From: Desulfuromusa sp.
GTDB taxonomy: Bacteria; Desulfobacterota; Desulfuromonadia; Desulfuromonadales; Geopsychrobacteraceae
NCBI GenBank assembly: GCA_023145655.1
Contig: JAGLDI010000178.1
Coordinates: forward strand, 1 to 11,252
Direction: 5' to 3'
Length of the DNA: 11,252 nucleotides
Of this stretch, positions 1-7,156 are shown in pieces. Position 1 is the first letter of the stretch. Each line of letters opens with the position of its first letter. The position numbers and the translations under genes are program-made. The notes beneath the pieces were generated by a model that saw only the letters and a program-made list of their open reading frames with translations, searched no databases and was not told where the DNA came from.

Positions 1-1780
1 GATCGGGTATCCCTATTCGCATCACCGGGACAGCCAGTCCCAGATCATTCAACAGTTCAAGAACCGCAGCTCCAAAACCCCCTTGAAGTGAATTTTCTTC
101 AGCAGTTATAACAAATGGAACTTTTTCTGCCTGCGATAATATTAAATCATCATCTAAAGGTTTGACAAAACGGGCATCGATAACTGAGACTTCAATCCCC
201 TGTGCGGAAAGTTGAGCTGCCGCAATCAGTGCCTGGTTAACCAGATCGCCCACCGCTATTATCAAACCATCGGTCCCTTTACGCAGCAACTCTCCACGAC
301 CAATCTCCAGAGGTTCTATTTGCTCCGGTAGTGGCAAGCCAATGCCATTACCGCGGGGATAACGATAGACAAAGGGGCCTTCGAATAAACTTGCTGTCAG
401 CATAATCCGTTGCAGTTCCTGTTCATTACGGGGGACTGCAAATGTCAAGTTAGGGATATGCCGCAAGAAGGAAAGATCAAATACACCATGATGAGTCGGT
501 CCGTCCGCACCGACCAATCCACCTCGATCCAAAGCAAAAGTGACGGGAAGATTTTGCAGGCAGACATCATGAACAACCTGATCATAAGCGCGTTGCATAA
601 AAGTAGAATAAATTGTCACCACCGGATGCAACCCTCGACAGGCTAGACCTGCGGCAAAAGTAACCGCATGCTGTTCCGCAATTCCCACATCAAAAAAGCG
701 CTCAGGAAAGGTTTCGGAATATTCCTGCAGACCAGTTCCCTCAGCCATAGCAGCGGTAATGGCAACAATTTTTTCATCGGTACGCGCAAGCTTAATCAAA
801 GTATCACCAAATACTTTTGTATAAGAAACAGCGCCACTGTTCTTACCGACCTTAACCTCCCCGGTTTCAGAATTAAATGGTCCAATCCCGTGAAACTTTG
901 CCTGGTTCTCTTCTGCAGGGCCGTAGCCCTTCCCTTTTGTCGTCAGAATATGCAGCAGTACCGGCCCTTCAATCTGTGCAACGTTGTGTAAAGTTTTCGT
1001 CATTTCATCAATATTATGTCCATCAATCGGACCAAAATAATCAAAACCAAACCCTTCAAACAACATCCCCGGAGTCATAAAGCTCTTCAACGACTCCTCT
1101 GCACGCTTGGCCAGGTTAACCAGATCACGACCGATGCCGGGCACATAGTTGAGAAGAACTTCAGTCTCTTTTTTAAAGCGGATAAAGGTCTCAGATGTCA
1201 TTTTACGACTCATAAACGAAGAGAGCGCCCCGACATTTGATGAAATCGACATCTCATTATCATTCAGGATAACCACCAGTTTCTGTTTCAGATCTCCCGC
1301 GTGATTGAGCGCCTCAAAAGCCATACCAGCAGTGAGGGAACCATCTCCAATCACCGCAATCACCTTATTGTCGCCGCCGCAGATATCTCTTCCAGCAGCC
1401 ATACCTAATGCCGCAGAAATAGAGGTACTGGAATGACCAACACCAAAACAATCATGCTCACTTTCGTTCTGCTTGGGAAATCCGCTGATACCGTTTAATT
1501 GACGCAGAGTTGAAAACTGTTCTTTCCGCCCGGTTAAAAGTTTATGCGCATAAGCTTGATGACCAACATCCCAGACGATATTGTCCATAGGCGAATCAAA
1601 AACCCGATGTAGAGCAATCGTCAATTCAACAACACCAAGCGAGCTACCCAGGTGTCCACCGTTAGTTGAGACCGTCACAATAAGCTGTTGACGCAGCTCA
1701 TCAGCCAGCTGTGTCAACTCACTTTTCTCCAGTTTTTTCACGTCCGCAGGTGACTCAATCTGCGCTAAAAGTGTTTCCAT
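1..1780 (-). CDS. dxs: 1-deoxy-D-xylulose-5-phosphate synthase, C-terminus cut by window edge
   Basis: Cytoplasmic thiamine-diphosphate enzyme that condenses pyruvate with glyceraldehyde 3-phosphate, the first step of the MEP isoprenoid pathway. I translated most of it from the minus strand; 593 codons are visible. Family landmarks are His43 in GGHLGSSLG, the ThDP/metal motif GDGS at 145-148 with Asn175 in NDNEMS, GPIDGHN near 251-256, and the catalytic Glu369 in VGIAEQHAV (E. coli Glu370). [12 protein letters not shown] lies near the end and the frame leaves the window at RIGIPD. E. coli Dxs has 620 residues, so roughly 30-45 are missing here. The ATG at 1778-1780 is preceded by the ribosome site AAGGAAG, and METLL is a sensible N-terminus. 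It follows ispA by 44 nt, with no promoter or terminator seen in between, so it is probably co-transcribed. No internal stop was found in the parts translated. Confidence 0.97.
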   Translation of the reverse strand, partial: METLLAQIESPADVKKLEKSELTQLADELRQQLIVTVSTNGGHLGSSLGVVELTIALHRVFDSPMDNIVWDVGHQAYAHKLLTGRKEQFSTLRQLNGISGFPKQNESEHDCFGVGHSSTSISAALGMAAGRDICGGDNKVIAVIGDGSLTAGMAFEALNHAGDLKQKLVVILNDNEMSISSNVGALSSFMSRKMTSETFIRFKKETEVLLNYVPGIGRDLVNLAKRAEESLKSFMTPGMLFEGFGFDYFGPIDGHNIDEMTKTLHNVAQIEGPVLLHILTTKGKGYGPAEENQAKFHGIGPFNSETGEVKVGKNSGAVSYTKVFGDTLIKLARTDEKIVAITAAMAEGTGLQEYSETFPERFFDVGIAEQHAVTFAAGLACRGLHPVVTIYSTFMQRAYDQVVHDVCLQNLPVTFALDRGGLVGADGPTHHGVFDLSFLRHIPNLTFAVPRNEQELQRIMLTASLFEGPFVYRYPRGNGIGLPLPEQIEPLEIGRGELLRKGTDGLIIAVGDLVNQALIAAAQLSAQGIEVSVIDARFVKPLDDDLILSQAEKVPFVITAEENSLQGGFGAAVLELLNDLGLAVPVMRIGIPD

Positions 1781-1824
1781 TTATCTTCCTTGGGTTAATA
1801 GATCTGTTGCAAAATTAAGCATCA

Positions 1825-2730
1825 TCACGAAGGACGATTTATAATATAAGTGGCAATTTCCCGCAATGGTTGTGCTGAAGCAGAAAAGATATCCAGTGCA
1901 GAGAGGGCCCGTTTCCGCAATTCATCAGCATGTTGTCGTGCCCCAGCCAGCCCCAGCAAAGCGGGATAGGTCGCCTTGCCACGTTGCTGATCACTACCGA
2001 CATCCTTCCCTAACTGGGACTGATCAGCCACAATATCGAGGATATCATCGGCGACCTGAAATGCTAACCCGGCAGCTTCACCATAGCGACAGAGGGCTCG
2101 GCGTTGTTCGACAGAAGCCCCTCCCAATAAAGCGCCAATTTCCACTGCTGCCAGAATTAAAGCCCCGGTTTTATGGGTGTGGATATATTCCAGAGTGGGG
2201 AGATCTATAGGAGTTTTCTCTGCCTCCATATCAACAACCTGACCCCCGACCATACCACGAGAACCACTGCTTTTTGCTATAATATTGATAGTTTCACGGG
2301 CATTCTCAACCGGGACATCCCCCCATACATCCTTATTTGAGAGGAGGATAAAAGCCTCAGTCAACAAGCCGTCTCCAGCTAAAATTGCGGTGGCTTCCCC
2401 ATAAACCTTATGATTTGTCAGATTTCCACGCCGAAAGTCATCATCATCCATAGCGGGAAGGTCATCATGAATCAGAGAATAACTATGAACCATCTCAATG
2501 GCGCAAGCTGCTGGTAACACCTTTTTTATCTCCCCACCAACAGCCTCACAGGCCGCCAACATCAAAATGGGTCGAATTCTTTTCCCCCCGGCAAAAACAG
2601 AATAGCGAATCGCCTCATGCAAACGGGTTGGAAGCATTTCAGCGCCGGGAAGATAACGATCCAGCGCTGAATCAACCAGCCGAACCCTTTCTTTTAAATA
2701 GGGTTGCAACTGCCAGATTTCATTCGACAT
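1825..2730 (-). CDS. ispA: Farnesyl diphosphate synthase (short-chain polyprenyl synthase)
   Basis: Cytoplasmic prenyltransferase that adds isopentenyl diphosphate to dimethylallyl and geranyl diphosphate, giving the C15 precursor of quinones and undecaprenyl phosphate. With the start chosen here the protein has 301 residues (E. coli IspA 299). It shows GGKRIRP at 48-54, the first aspartate-rich motif DDLPAMDDD at 89-97 followed by RRG, GGQVVDME at 162-169, and the second aspartate-rich motif DDILD at 228-232. The DDxxxxD spacing of the first motif is typical of bacterial farnesyl/geranylgeranyl synthases, so a geranylgeranyl product cannot be excluded. The frame is open upstream to an ATG at 2793, but MSNEIWQLQ at 2730 matches the family N-terminus and gives the expected length. 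That start lies 11 nt inside the end of xseB, with only a weak GGGA upstream, suggesting translational coupling. dxs, another isoprenoid gene, follows. Confidence 0.95.
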   Translation of the reverse strand: MSNEIWQLQPYLKERVRLVDSALDRYLPGAEMLPTRLHEAIRYSVFAGGKRIRPILMLAACEAVGGEIKKVLPAACAIEMVHSYSLIHDDLPAMDDDDFRRGNLTNHKVYGEATAILAGDGLLTEAFILLSNKDVWGDVPVENARETINIIAKSSGSRGMVGGQVVDMEAEKTPIDLPTLEYIHTHKTGALILAAVEIGALLGGASVEQRRALCRYGEAAGLAFQVADDILDIVADQSQLGKDVGSDQQRGKATYPALLGLAGARQHADELRKRALSALDIFSASAQPLREIATYIINRPS

Positions 2731-2947
2731 CAAAAGGTTCCCGCTGCAGAGTTCCATCCTCTTGCTGAAGTAATTGTTCCACCTGAAGTTCAACCTTATG
2801 CAATGATTTACGACAGCTCTCAGCCTGTTTCACTCCAGCGGAAAAAACTTTTAACGCCTGATCCAAGGTTAAATTTCCCGATTCAAGTTGCTCGACTGCC
2901 TCTTCAAGTTTTTGCAGCGATCCTTCAAAATTTATTTTTGTTGCCAT
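2720..2947 (-). CDS. xseB: Exodeoxyribonuclease VII small subunit
   Basis: Small subunit of exonuclease VII, which together with XseA degrades single-stranded DNA from both ends into oligonucleotides. It has 75 residues (E. coli 80) and the usual family pattern: an N-terminal helix with FEGSLQKLEEAVEQLESGN, then LTLDQALKVFSAGV and a second helix around LHKVELQVEQLL, with an acidic tail. Such subunits are all-helical and bind the coiled coil of XseA. The ATG at 2945-2947 has only a weak GGA-type ribosome site. It lies 79 nt downstream of xseA and its last codons overlap the start of ispA. The gap before it contains a plausible promoter, so xseB-ispA-dxs may be transcribed separately as well as from the xseA promoter. 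Confidence 0.95.
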   Translation of the reverse strand: MATKINFEGSLQKLEEAVEQLESGNLTLDQALKVFSAGVKQAESCRKSLHKVELQVEQLLQQEDGTLQREPFDVE

Positions 2948-2984
2948 AATTTATTATCCATAACTGAACTCAAGTGGTGTTTTG

Positions 2985-3014
2985 ATTATCAACAGCAGGT
3001 CTGCACTTCGTCAA
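2985..3014 (-). promoter_or_regulatory. Candidate sigma-70 promoter for xseB-ispA-dxs
   Basis: Read on the minus strand, TTGACG (3009-3014) is followed after 18 nt by GATAAT (2985-2990). Each hexamer matches the sigma-70 consensus at five of six positions. Transcription would start near 2978, leaving a leader of about 30 nt before the xseB ATG at 2947. The site lies in the non-coding gap between xseA and xseB (2948-3026). This is a pattern match only. Confidence 0.45.
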
Positions 3015-3026
3015 GTACTTAAACAG

Positions 3027-4235
3027 TTATTTTTCCCCTTTTGCAGTGATTTTTTTCACTATTGCGACCACTTCTCCATCAGCGAGCTGGATCTGTAATT
3101 GATCTTCCAATCGCAACTGCTCTGCCGCATGAATAACCTCCCCGGTTTGTTTCTGTTTAACAATCGCATAACCACGGGATAACACTGACAGAGGAGATAA
3201 GGTTTGAAGCTGCCCAAGCAGCAGTGCCAGTCGATGCTGCTGTTCAGCGAGAAGTTCAGTCATCTCCTGATGCAAACGTAAAGACAACTGCTGTAATTGC
3301 AGCCGTTGGATTTTAACCAATTCAGCCGGAGCCTTTAACCTCTTTTCCAACCCGTGAAGAGAGCTGGAGAGCAGCAGCAGGCGAGAACGCATTTGTGCGG
3401 CAAGGCGCAGTATCAACTGATCCAGATGCCGTTCCAGATCAAGCCGATTTTTCACCACCAGCTCCGCTGCTGCACTCGGTGTTGGTGCCCGCAGATCGGC
3501 AACCAGATCAGCGATAGAAAAGTCAATCTCATGGCCAACAGCTGAAATTACCGGAATTTTTGAGGATGCGATAGCTCTGGCAACAATTTCTTCATTAAAA
3601 GCCCAAAGGTCTTCCCTTGCCCCCCCACCTCGCCCAACAATAAGGACATCAGCAGTCGTTTCACGGTTAAGGTCAGCAACTGCAGCAGCGATTTCAGCAG
3701 CAGCACCCTCACCTTGAACCCGGACTGACCGCAGGACCACCTGCAACCCGGAAGAACGACGCTTTAAGATATTGAGAATATCATGGATAGCCGCCCCTGA
3801 GGACGAAGTTACCACACCAATAACCTGTGGAAAATTGGGAAGCGGTTGTTTTAAACCCGCTGCAAACAACCCCTCCTTTTCCAGTTTTTCCTTGAGTTGT
3901 TCAAAAGCCAGTTGCAGAGCACCAACGCCCTCGGGCTCGATCCCCTCAACGATCAGCTGCAAATCACCCCGTTGCGGATAGATGGAAACCCGCCCACGGC
4001 AAATGACTGCCAGACCGTCTGTCGGCTTGAATCGGAGCGCTCGGACCTGACTGCGAAACATGGCACACTTAATCTGGGCTCGCTTATCCTTCAACGTGAA
4101 GTAACAGTGCCCGGATGGAGGTTGTGAGACATTGCTCAATTCTCCTTGTACCAGAACCTCAACAAAGTTATCCTCAACCAGCTCTTGTAATAACTGAACT
4201 AACGTTGATACTGAAACAGCAGTTGATACATCCAT
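3027..4235 (-). CDS. xseA: Exodeoxyribonuclease VII large subunit
   Basis: Catalytic subunit of exonuclease VII, acting on single-stranded DNA in the cytoplasm. Counting from an in-frame upstream ATG at 4265 (412 codons), it shows an N-terminal OB-fold (about 20-115, with GELSNVSQPPSGHCYFTLKD), the catalytic core (about 120-270) and a long helical region with a C-terminal SPLSVLSRGYAIV segment. Conserved core residues are Asp162 in GAAIHDIL, Arg212 in IVGRGGG, and His245 and Asp248 in VGHEID. They correspond to E. coli D155, R205, H238 and D241, reported as important for activity. I prefer the ATG at 4233-4235 (402 residues), because the likely -10 box at 4275-4280 would leave almost no leader for the ATG at 4265. 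The chosen start has an AGGT about 11 nt upstream. xseB follows after 79 nt. The protein is shorter than E. coli XseA (456) but otherwise complete. Confidence 0.95.
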   Translation of the reverse strand: MDVSTAVSVSTLVQLLQELVEDNFVEVLVQGELSNVSQPPSGHCYFTLKDKRAQIKCAMFRSQVRALRFKPTDGLAVICRGRVSIYPQRGDLQLIVEGIEPEGVGALQLAFEQLKEKLEKEGLFAAGLKQPLPNFPQVIGVVTSSSGAAIHDILNILKRRSSGLQVVLRSVRVQGEGAAAEIAAAVADLNRETTADVLIVGRGGGAREDLWAFNEEIVARAIASSKIPVISAVGHEIDFSIADLVADLRAPTPSAAAELVVKNRLDLERHLDQLILRLAAQMRSRLLLLSSSLHGLEKRLKAPAELVKIQRLQLQQLSLRLHQEMTELLAEQQHRLALLLGQLQTLSPLSVLSRGYAIVKQKQTGEVIHAAEQLRLEDQLQIQLADGEVVAIVKKITAKGEK

Positions 4236-4274
4236 TATCGATACAAACCTATCACCTTTAAGCATAAAAACATC

Positions 4275-4304
4275 ATTATAGCTACCTTCAATCCAGATTG
4301 ACAG
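4275..4304 (-). promoter_or_regulatory. Candidate promoter for xseA
   Basis: On the minus strand, a perfect TATAAT (4275-4280) lies 18 nt downstream of CTGTCA (4299-4304), a four-of-six match to the -35 consensus. Transcription would begin near 4268, about 33 nt before the preferred xseA ATG at 4235. The -35 element shares bases 4299-4303 with the -35 element of the opposing plus-strand promoter, so the two probably exclude each other. The -10 is strong but the -35 is mediocre. Confidence 0.5.
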
Positions 4305-4326
4305 GACTGAGGGAATCCCTTATAAC
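4298..4326 (+). promoter_or_regulatory. Near-consensus sigma-70 promoter for the ParA-like gene
   Basis: A perfect TTGACA (4298-4303) is separated by the ideal 17 nt from TATAAC (4321-4326), which matches TATAAT at five of six positions. The predicted start is near 4333, giving a leader of about 30 nt with the ribosome site TGAGGA just before the ATG at 4363. The spacer ends in an 11-nt palindrome (4310-4320). It is the best promoter match I found in the window. Confidence 0.75.
4310..4320. promoter_or_regulatory. Palindrome inside promoter spacer, possible operator
   Basis: The sequence AGGGAATCCCT is a perfect inverted repeat with 5-bp arms around one central base. It fills the last 11 nt of the spacer between the -35 and -10 boxes of the plus-strand promoter and lies upstream of the -35 box of the xseA promoter. 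A repressor bound here would block the ParA-like gene directly and could affect xseA. Arms this short occur by chance, so it is only a candidate. Confidence 0.3.
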
Positions 4327-4362
4327 TATTCAATATTTTTCATTATTCATACTGAGGAATCG

Positions 4363-5793
4363 ATGTCACAAGCGTATATCATAACTATTGCCAGCGAAAA
4401 AGGGGGCGTTGGGAAAACCACCCTGGCAACAAATTTAGCGATCTATTTAAAAGGTTTGGCAGAAGATCTTCCCGTCACTTTGTTCAGTTTTGATAACCAT
4501 TTCACTGTTGACCAGATGTTCCGCTTGAGTAAAACAGTTACAGACCAGCATGTTGGTCAGCTTTTTACTGGAAGCGACCCTGTTGACCTGCTCAGTGACG
4601 GTCAGTACGGTGTCAACTATATCCCATCAAGCCGCAATCTGTTGGAGCACCAGCAACAGGTCACAAACGTGAAACAACTCGCTAAAACCATCAGCCGTTC
4701 ATCACTGCAGGGGGTAGTGATTATCGATACAAGTCCAACCCTTGATCTCTATACCCATGCTGCACTTTACGCTGCAGATCGGGTTATTGTCCCGATTAAA
4801 GATGCCCCTTCCTTGGAAAACTGTCGAAATCTGGCAGACTTTCTTATCCAGCACAAACGCTCTAAAACAGTATTAAGACTCTTACCCTGCCTGATCGATA
4901 CCCGCATCCGCTTTGATGGACCGTTTCGTAATTCATATCAATTACTGAAAGCCTATGCGATCAATCGGGGCTATCGTTGTTTTGAGGGATTTATTGCCAA
5001 AAGTCCAAAAGTTGAGTCATTGAGCACCAATCCCTCGGGGAAAATCTATCCTGTCATTACCCATGGCCGCCATACCGAGGTCCACCTACAGCTGACCCAT
5101 CTAACCCGACAGGTCTACCTTGATTATCTTGCACATGGCCCAAGCAGATTAACAGAGGTGGCGAATGAACTTTTTAACCAGAAAAAGGATTCTCTGCAAA
5201 AATATAACTTACGAGTTAAAAACCTGCAACCAAACTGCCTTTGTTGTGATCTCCCTGTTCCAGAGACCGGAATCTGGCCGGGGGCCTATTTTCTGGAAAA
5301 TGAAACCGGTCAATTCAGTGGGTTCATTGAAGAAAATTGTTTATTAGAACTTTTACTCGCAAATTTTTATCCTGGACTGAATAGCAAAGAACATCAAGAC
5401 CTGCTGCAGGAGATACTGGCCGGAACTGTTGACAGACCCTTCTACCTGTTGCAGAAAACTGCAATCAATCATGAACAGTTTAAAATTGCCCTGTTCCATC
5501 TGGACCAACGGGGAAGAAAAATCTCCGGGCGGAGCATCAAGGTAAAAGAACCGGGCCGATTCCAGAAAAAAGGGCAGCCCAACCTCTTGCAACTTTTTAA
5601 TAATGCGGCAAATGGGCAGACAGATCAGTTCCAGCAATTATTGATCCGACAGTCGAACAAACAACCCTTGGAGCTGCTTAAATACCACAACTATCTGGAG
5701 TGGCAGACAATCTTTAACCGGATTCAGATCGATCTGACCCTGGAGGAAGACGGGGACTCAACCTCTGCCTCAGTAGGTGTGCACCAGCTCTGA
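4363..5793 (+). CDS. ParA/MinD-family ATPase with unrecognised C-terminal domain
   Basis: The N-terminal part is a ParA-type P-loop ATPase: the deviant Walker A motif KGGVGKTT at 13-20 with its signature lysine, a probable second aspartate motif with Asp44 (FSFDNH), and a Walker B strand GVVIIDTSP with Asp122, followed by DRVIVPIKDAPS. Such ATPases usually dimerise on ATP and position plasmids, chromosomes or large complexes. The fold seems to end near residue 270. The remaining 200 or so residues have no motif I can name. They contain a cysteine cluster at 292, 294 and 295 (NCLCC), then PVPETGIWPG, a helical stretch around 326-355 and a basic segment near 383-403. The total of 476 residues is well above the 250-300 usual for the family. 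It lies alone on the plus strand between xseA and a division/envelope cluster, with a strong promoter and ribosome site GAGGA. Base composition resembles its neighbours. Cargo and role are unknown. Confidence 0.85.
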   Translation: MSQAYIITIASEKGGVGKTTLATNLAIYLKGLAEDLPVTLFSFDNHFTVDQMFRLSKTVTDQHVGQLFTGSDPVDLLSDGQYGVNYIPSSRNLLEHQQQVTNVKQLAKTISRSSLQGVVIIDTSPTLDLYTHAALYAADRVIVPIKDAPSLENCRNLADFLIQHKRSKTVLRLLPCLIDTRIRFDGPFRNSYQLLKAYAINRGYRCFEGFIAKSPKVESLSTNPSGKIYPVITHGRHTEVHLQLTHLTRQVYLDYLAHGPSRLTEVANELFNQKKDSLQKYNLRVKNLQPNCLCCDLPVPETGIWPGAYFLENETGQFSGFIEENCLLELLLANFYPGLNSKEHQDLLQEILAGTVDRPFYLLQKTAINHEQFKIALFHLDQRGRKISGRSIKVKEPGRFQKKGQPNLLQLFNNAANGQTDQFQQLLIRQSNKQPLELLKYHNYLEWQTIFNRIQIDLTLEEDGDSTSASVGVHQL

Positions 5794-6957
5794 TGCCGAG
5801 ACAAAATCAACTTCCTGCTGTTTCAACCAATCCTGTTCCAGGCGGAAAGCCTCCAGAGTTTCTGAGTGAGGGTGGCAAATCGCTATAATTTCCTTATTTT
5901 CCCCGGCCAGGGACACCATTCGCCGAATCTGCTTCCGGATAGCGGAAATGCTCTCTTGATTATCAAGAAAAATATTTCGCGTAGCCGTTCTCAGTCCCAT
6001 CTTACGTGCTTCAGAAAAAGCGATGGAATCACCAATAGTGCGACTGTCAATAAAGAAAAGATTGTACCGTTTCAATTCATCCAAGACAATCCGCATCGCT
6101 TTTGATTCCTCGGTATATCGTGAACCCATATGGTTATTGCAGCCAACTGCTCCAGGAACCCCTTTTATATAAGATTGAATCAAGCTGCGAGTTTTGTCTT
6201 CCGATTGCCCCAGCAACAATGCATTGGCTCCAGGATTCGTTTGGGGATAGCTACGGGGTTGCATCGGCATGTGAATCATATACTCACGGTCATCATTCTG
6301 GAGCAAAGAAGTTGCCGATAGCGCATTAGCTGTTCCAGGTAAAATTGATGGTGTAATAATAATATCGAGCTGCAGCAATTTTTGCAGGGGGGAGAGTGAA
6401 AGACCAATATCATCCATAATGACCGCAATCTTCCCCCGCTTAATTTTCACAGCAGTCGGCACCTGGTACTGAAGTTCCAACTGCAATACCCCCTGCCAAT
6501 AAAAATCAATCGTCCCCTTACCGCGACTGATTTTCAACTGGACCAAAGGATTCGCCTGCTCAAGATGATTTTCCAATTCGGCGAGAAATGGAGCAGAAGG
6601 AAAATCGCCAAAAATTTCACGCACCTGAACATTGTTACGATCTGGCAATTTACGCCAGCCGCTGGAAAATGATCCATTCATCAGTTGATTTTCAAGCAAA
6701 GCACGGATATCAGCATAACTGTAAGATTTGAGTTGATGAACGACATCTGCCGGTTCTTCGTAGACGAGCTCTTTATGACTGGTCATGGGCTCTGGTAAAA
6801 AAACTGTCTGTAGACGAACCAGTGCAAACAGAGAGAGCGCAACAAAGCCAAACAGAAAAACTGCGGCTAGAAGAATTCGCGTATTCTGGCTTAATTGTCG
6901 TTTTTTTGCAGATTTACAGCCAGTCTTTTTGATCGATTTTCTCTTTTTTATTGTCAT
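5770..6957 (-). CDS. Divergent polysaccharide deacetylase family protein (YibQ-like)
   Basis: A protein of 395 residues with a basic cytoplasmic N-terminus (KKRKSIKKTGCK), one membrane anchor at about 28-49, and a large periplasmic part. Residues 175-395 form a domain of the divergent polysaccharide deacetylase family (Pfam Polysacc_deac_2, E. coli YibQ): IAVIMDDIGLS with Asp182-Asp183, the HMPMQP motif at 229-234, NNHMGS at 274-279, FIDSRT at 302-307 and CHPHSET at 361-367. By fold it should act on an envelope glycan, but to my knowledge no substrate is firmly established for the family. The segment 60-165 looks like a separate region of unknown role. In E. coli and in alphaproteobacteria this family sits next to envC/ctpA genes, as here. 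Its start has no convincing ribosome site. Its last 24 nt overlap the end of the convergent ParA-like gene. Confidence 0.9.
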   Translation of the reverse strand: MTIKKRKSIKKTGCKSAKKRQLSQNTRILLAAVFLFGFVALSLFALVRLQTVFLPEPMTSHKELVYEEPADVVHQLKSYSYADIRALLENQLMNGSFSSGWRKLPDRNNVQVREIFGDFPSAPFLAELENHLEQANPLVQLKISRGKGTIDFYWQGVLQLELQYQVPTAVKIKRGKIAVIMDDIGLSLSPLQKLLQLDIIITPSILPGTANALSATSLLQNDDREYMIHMPMQPRSYPQTNPGANALLLGQSEDKTRSLIQSYIKGVPGAVGCNNHMGSRYTEESKAMRIVLDELKRYNLFFIDSRTIGDSIAFSEARKMGLRTATRNIFLDNQESISAIRKQIRRMVSLAGENKEIIAICHPHSETLEAFRLEQDWLKQQEVDFVSASELVHTY

Positions 6958-7038
6958 TTAATCAGAACTACTTTCATCATGGTTAGAAGCCTGTCCGACT
7001 TTACAAGAATCTACTGCAAAACCGCCTGATTGGTTCAT
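6958..7038 (-). CDS. Possible 26-codon small ORF upstream of the deacetylase gene
   Basis: An ATG at 7036-7038 opens a 26-codon frame that ends in TAA at 6958-6960, directly before the ATG of the deacetylase gene and in the same frame. The peptide begins MNQSGGF and ends ESSSD; it is polar with no membrane segment or known motif. The only ribosome-site-like bases (CGGA) are too close to the ATG. It could be a leader peptide that feeds ribosomes into the next gene, or a chance frame. I lean to chance. Confidence 0.2.
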   Translation of the reverse strand: MNQSGGFAVDSCKVGQASNHDESSSD

Positions 7039-7058
7039 ATTTCCGTATATTTTCGACA

Positions 7059-7073
7059 AATAGCAATGCTATT
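7059..7073. promoter_or_regulatory. Perfect 15-nt palindrome, candidate operator
   Basis: AATAGCAATGCTATT has 7-bp arms around a single central base. This symmetry is typical of sites for dimeric DNA-binding regulators. It lies about 100 nt upstream of the deacetylase start and just downstream of the predicted start point of the weak promoter at 7082-7112. With a one-base loop it would make a poor RNA hairpin, so a protein site is more likely than a terminator. No regulator is encoded nearby. Confidence 0.35.
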
Positions 7074-7081
7074 CACTCTCA

Positions 7082-7112
7082 AATCTACGAAAATCTGCCC
7101 TCGACCAGTCAA
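7082..7112 (-). promoter_or_regulatory. Weak promoter candidate for the deacetylase gene
   Basis: On the minus strand, TTGACT (7107-7112, five of six matches) is followed after a long 19-nt spacer by TAGATT (7082-7087, four of six matches). Both the spacing and the -10 are poor. It is listed because the gap is large enough to need its own promoter and because a palindrome lies just downstream. Confidence 0.25.
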
Positions 7113-7156
7113 TTTTCCGTTACGATCCGCAAAACCCAACAGACTCCTGGTTTCAT

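Larger units (their letters stand above)
6958..7156. other. 199-nt non-coding gap between ctpA and the deacetylase gene
   Basis: This is the longest gap in the window. It holds a small possible reading frame, a perfect 15-nt palindrome and a weak promoter match, all described separately. I saw no convincing terminator hairpin after ctpA. The hexamer AATCAG (6960-6965) recurs inverted as CTGATT (7026-7031), enclosing 60 nt, but that is too short to call an element. Confidence 0.6.

Noticed and set aside
410..1240. Several plus-strand reading frames of 67-107 codons opposite dxs
   Set aside because: They lie wholly antisense to a well-conserved dxs frame, show no recognisable protein features and overlap each other.
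2731..2793. Longer N-terminus for ispA starting at 2793
   Set aside because: The extra 21 residues are the xseB region read in another frame and do not resemble the family; the start at 2730 gives the normal length.
4236..4265. Longer xseA starting at the ATG at 4265
   Set aside because: The likely transcription start near 4268 would leave almost no leader, and there is no ribosome site at a normal distance. It is not excluded, only less likely.
5353..5637. Minus-strand frame of 94 codons inside the ParA-like gene
   Set aside because: It is antisense to a longer frame with a strong promoter and ribosome site, and its peptide shows no convincing motif.
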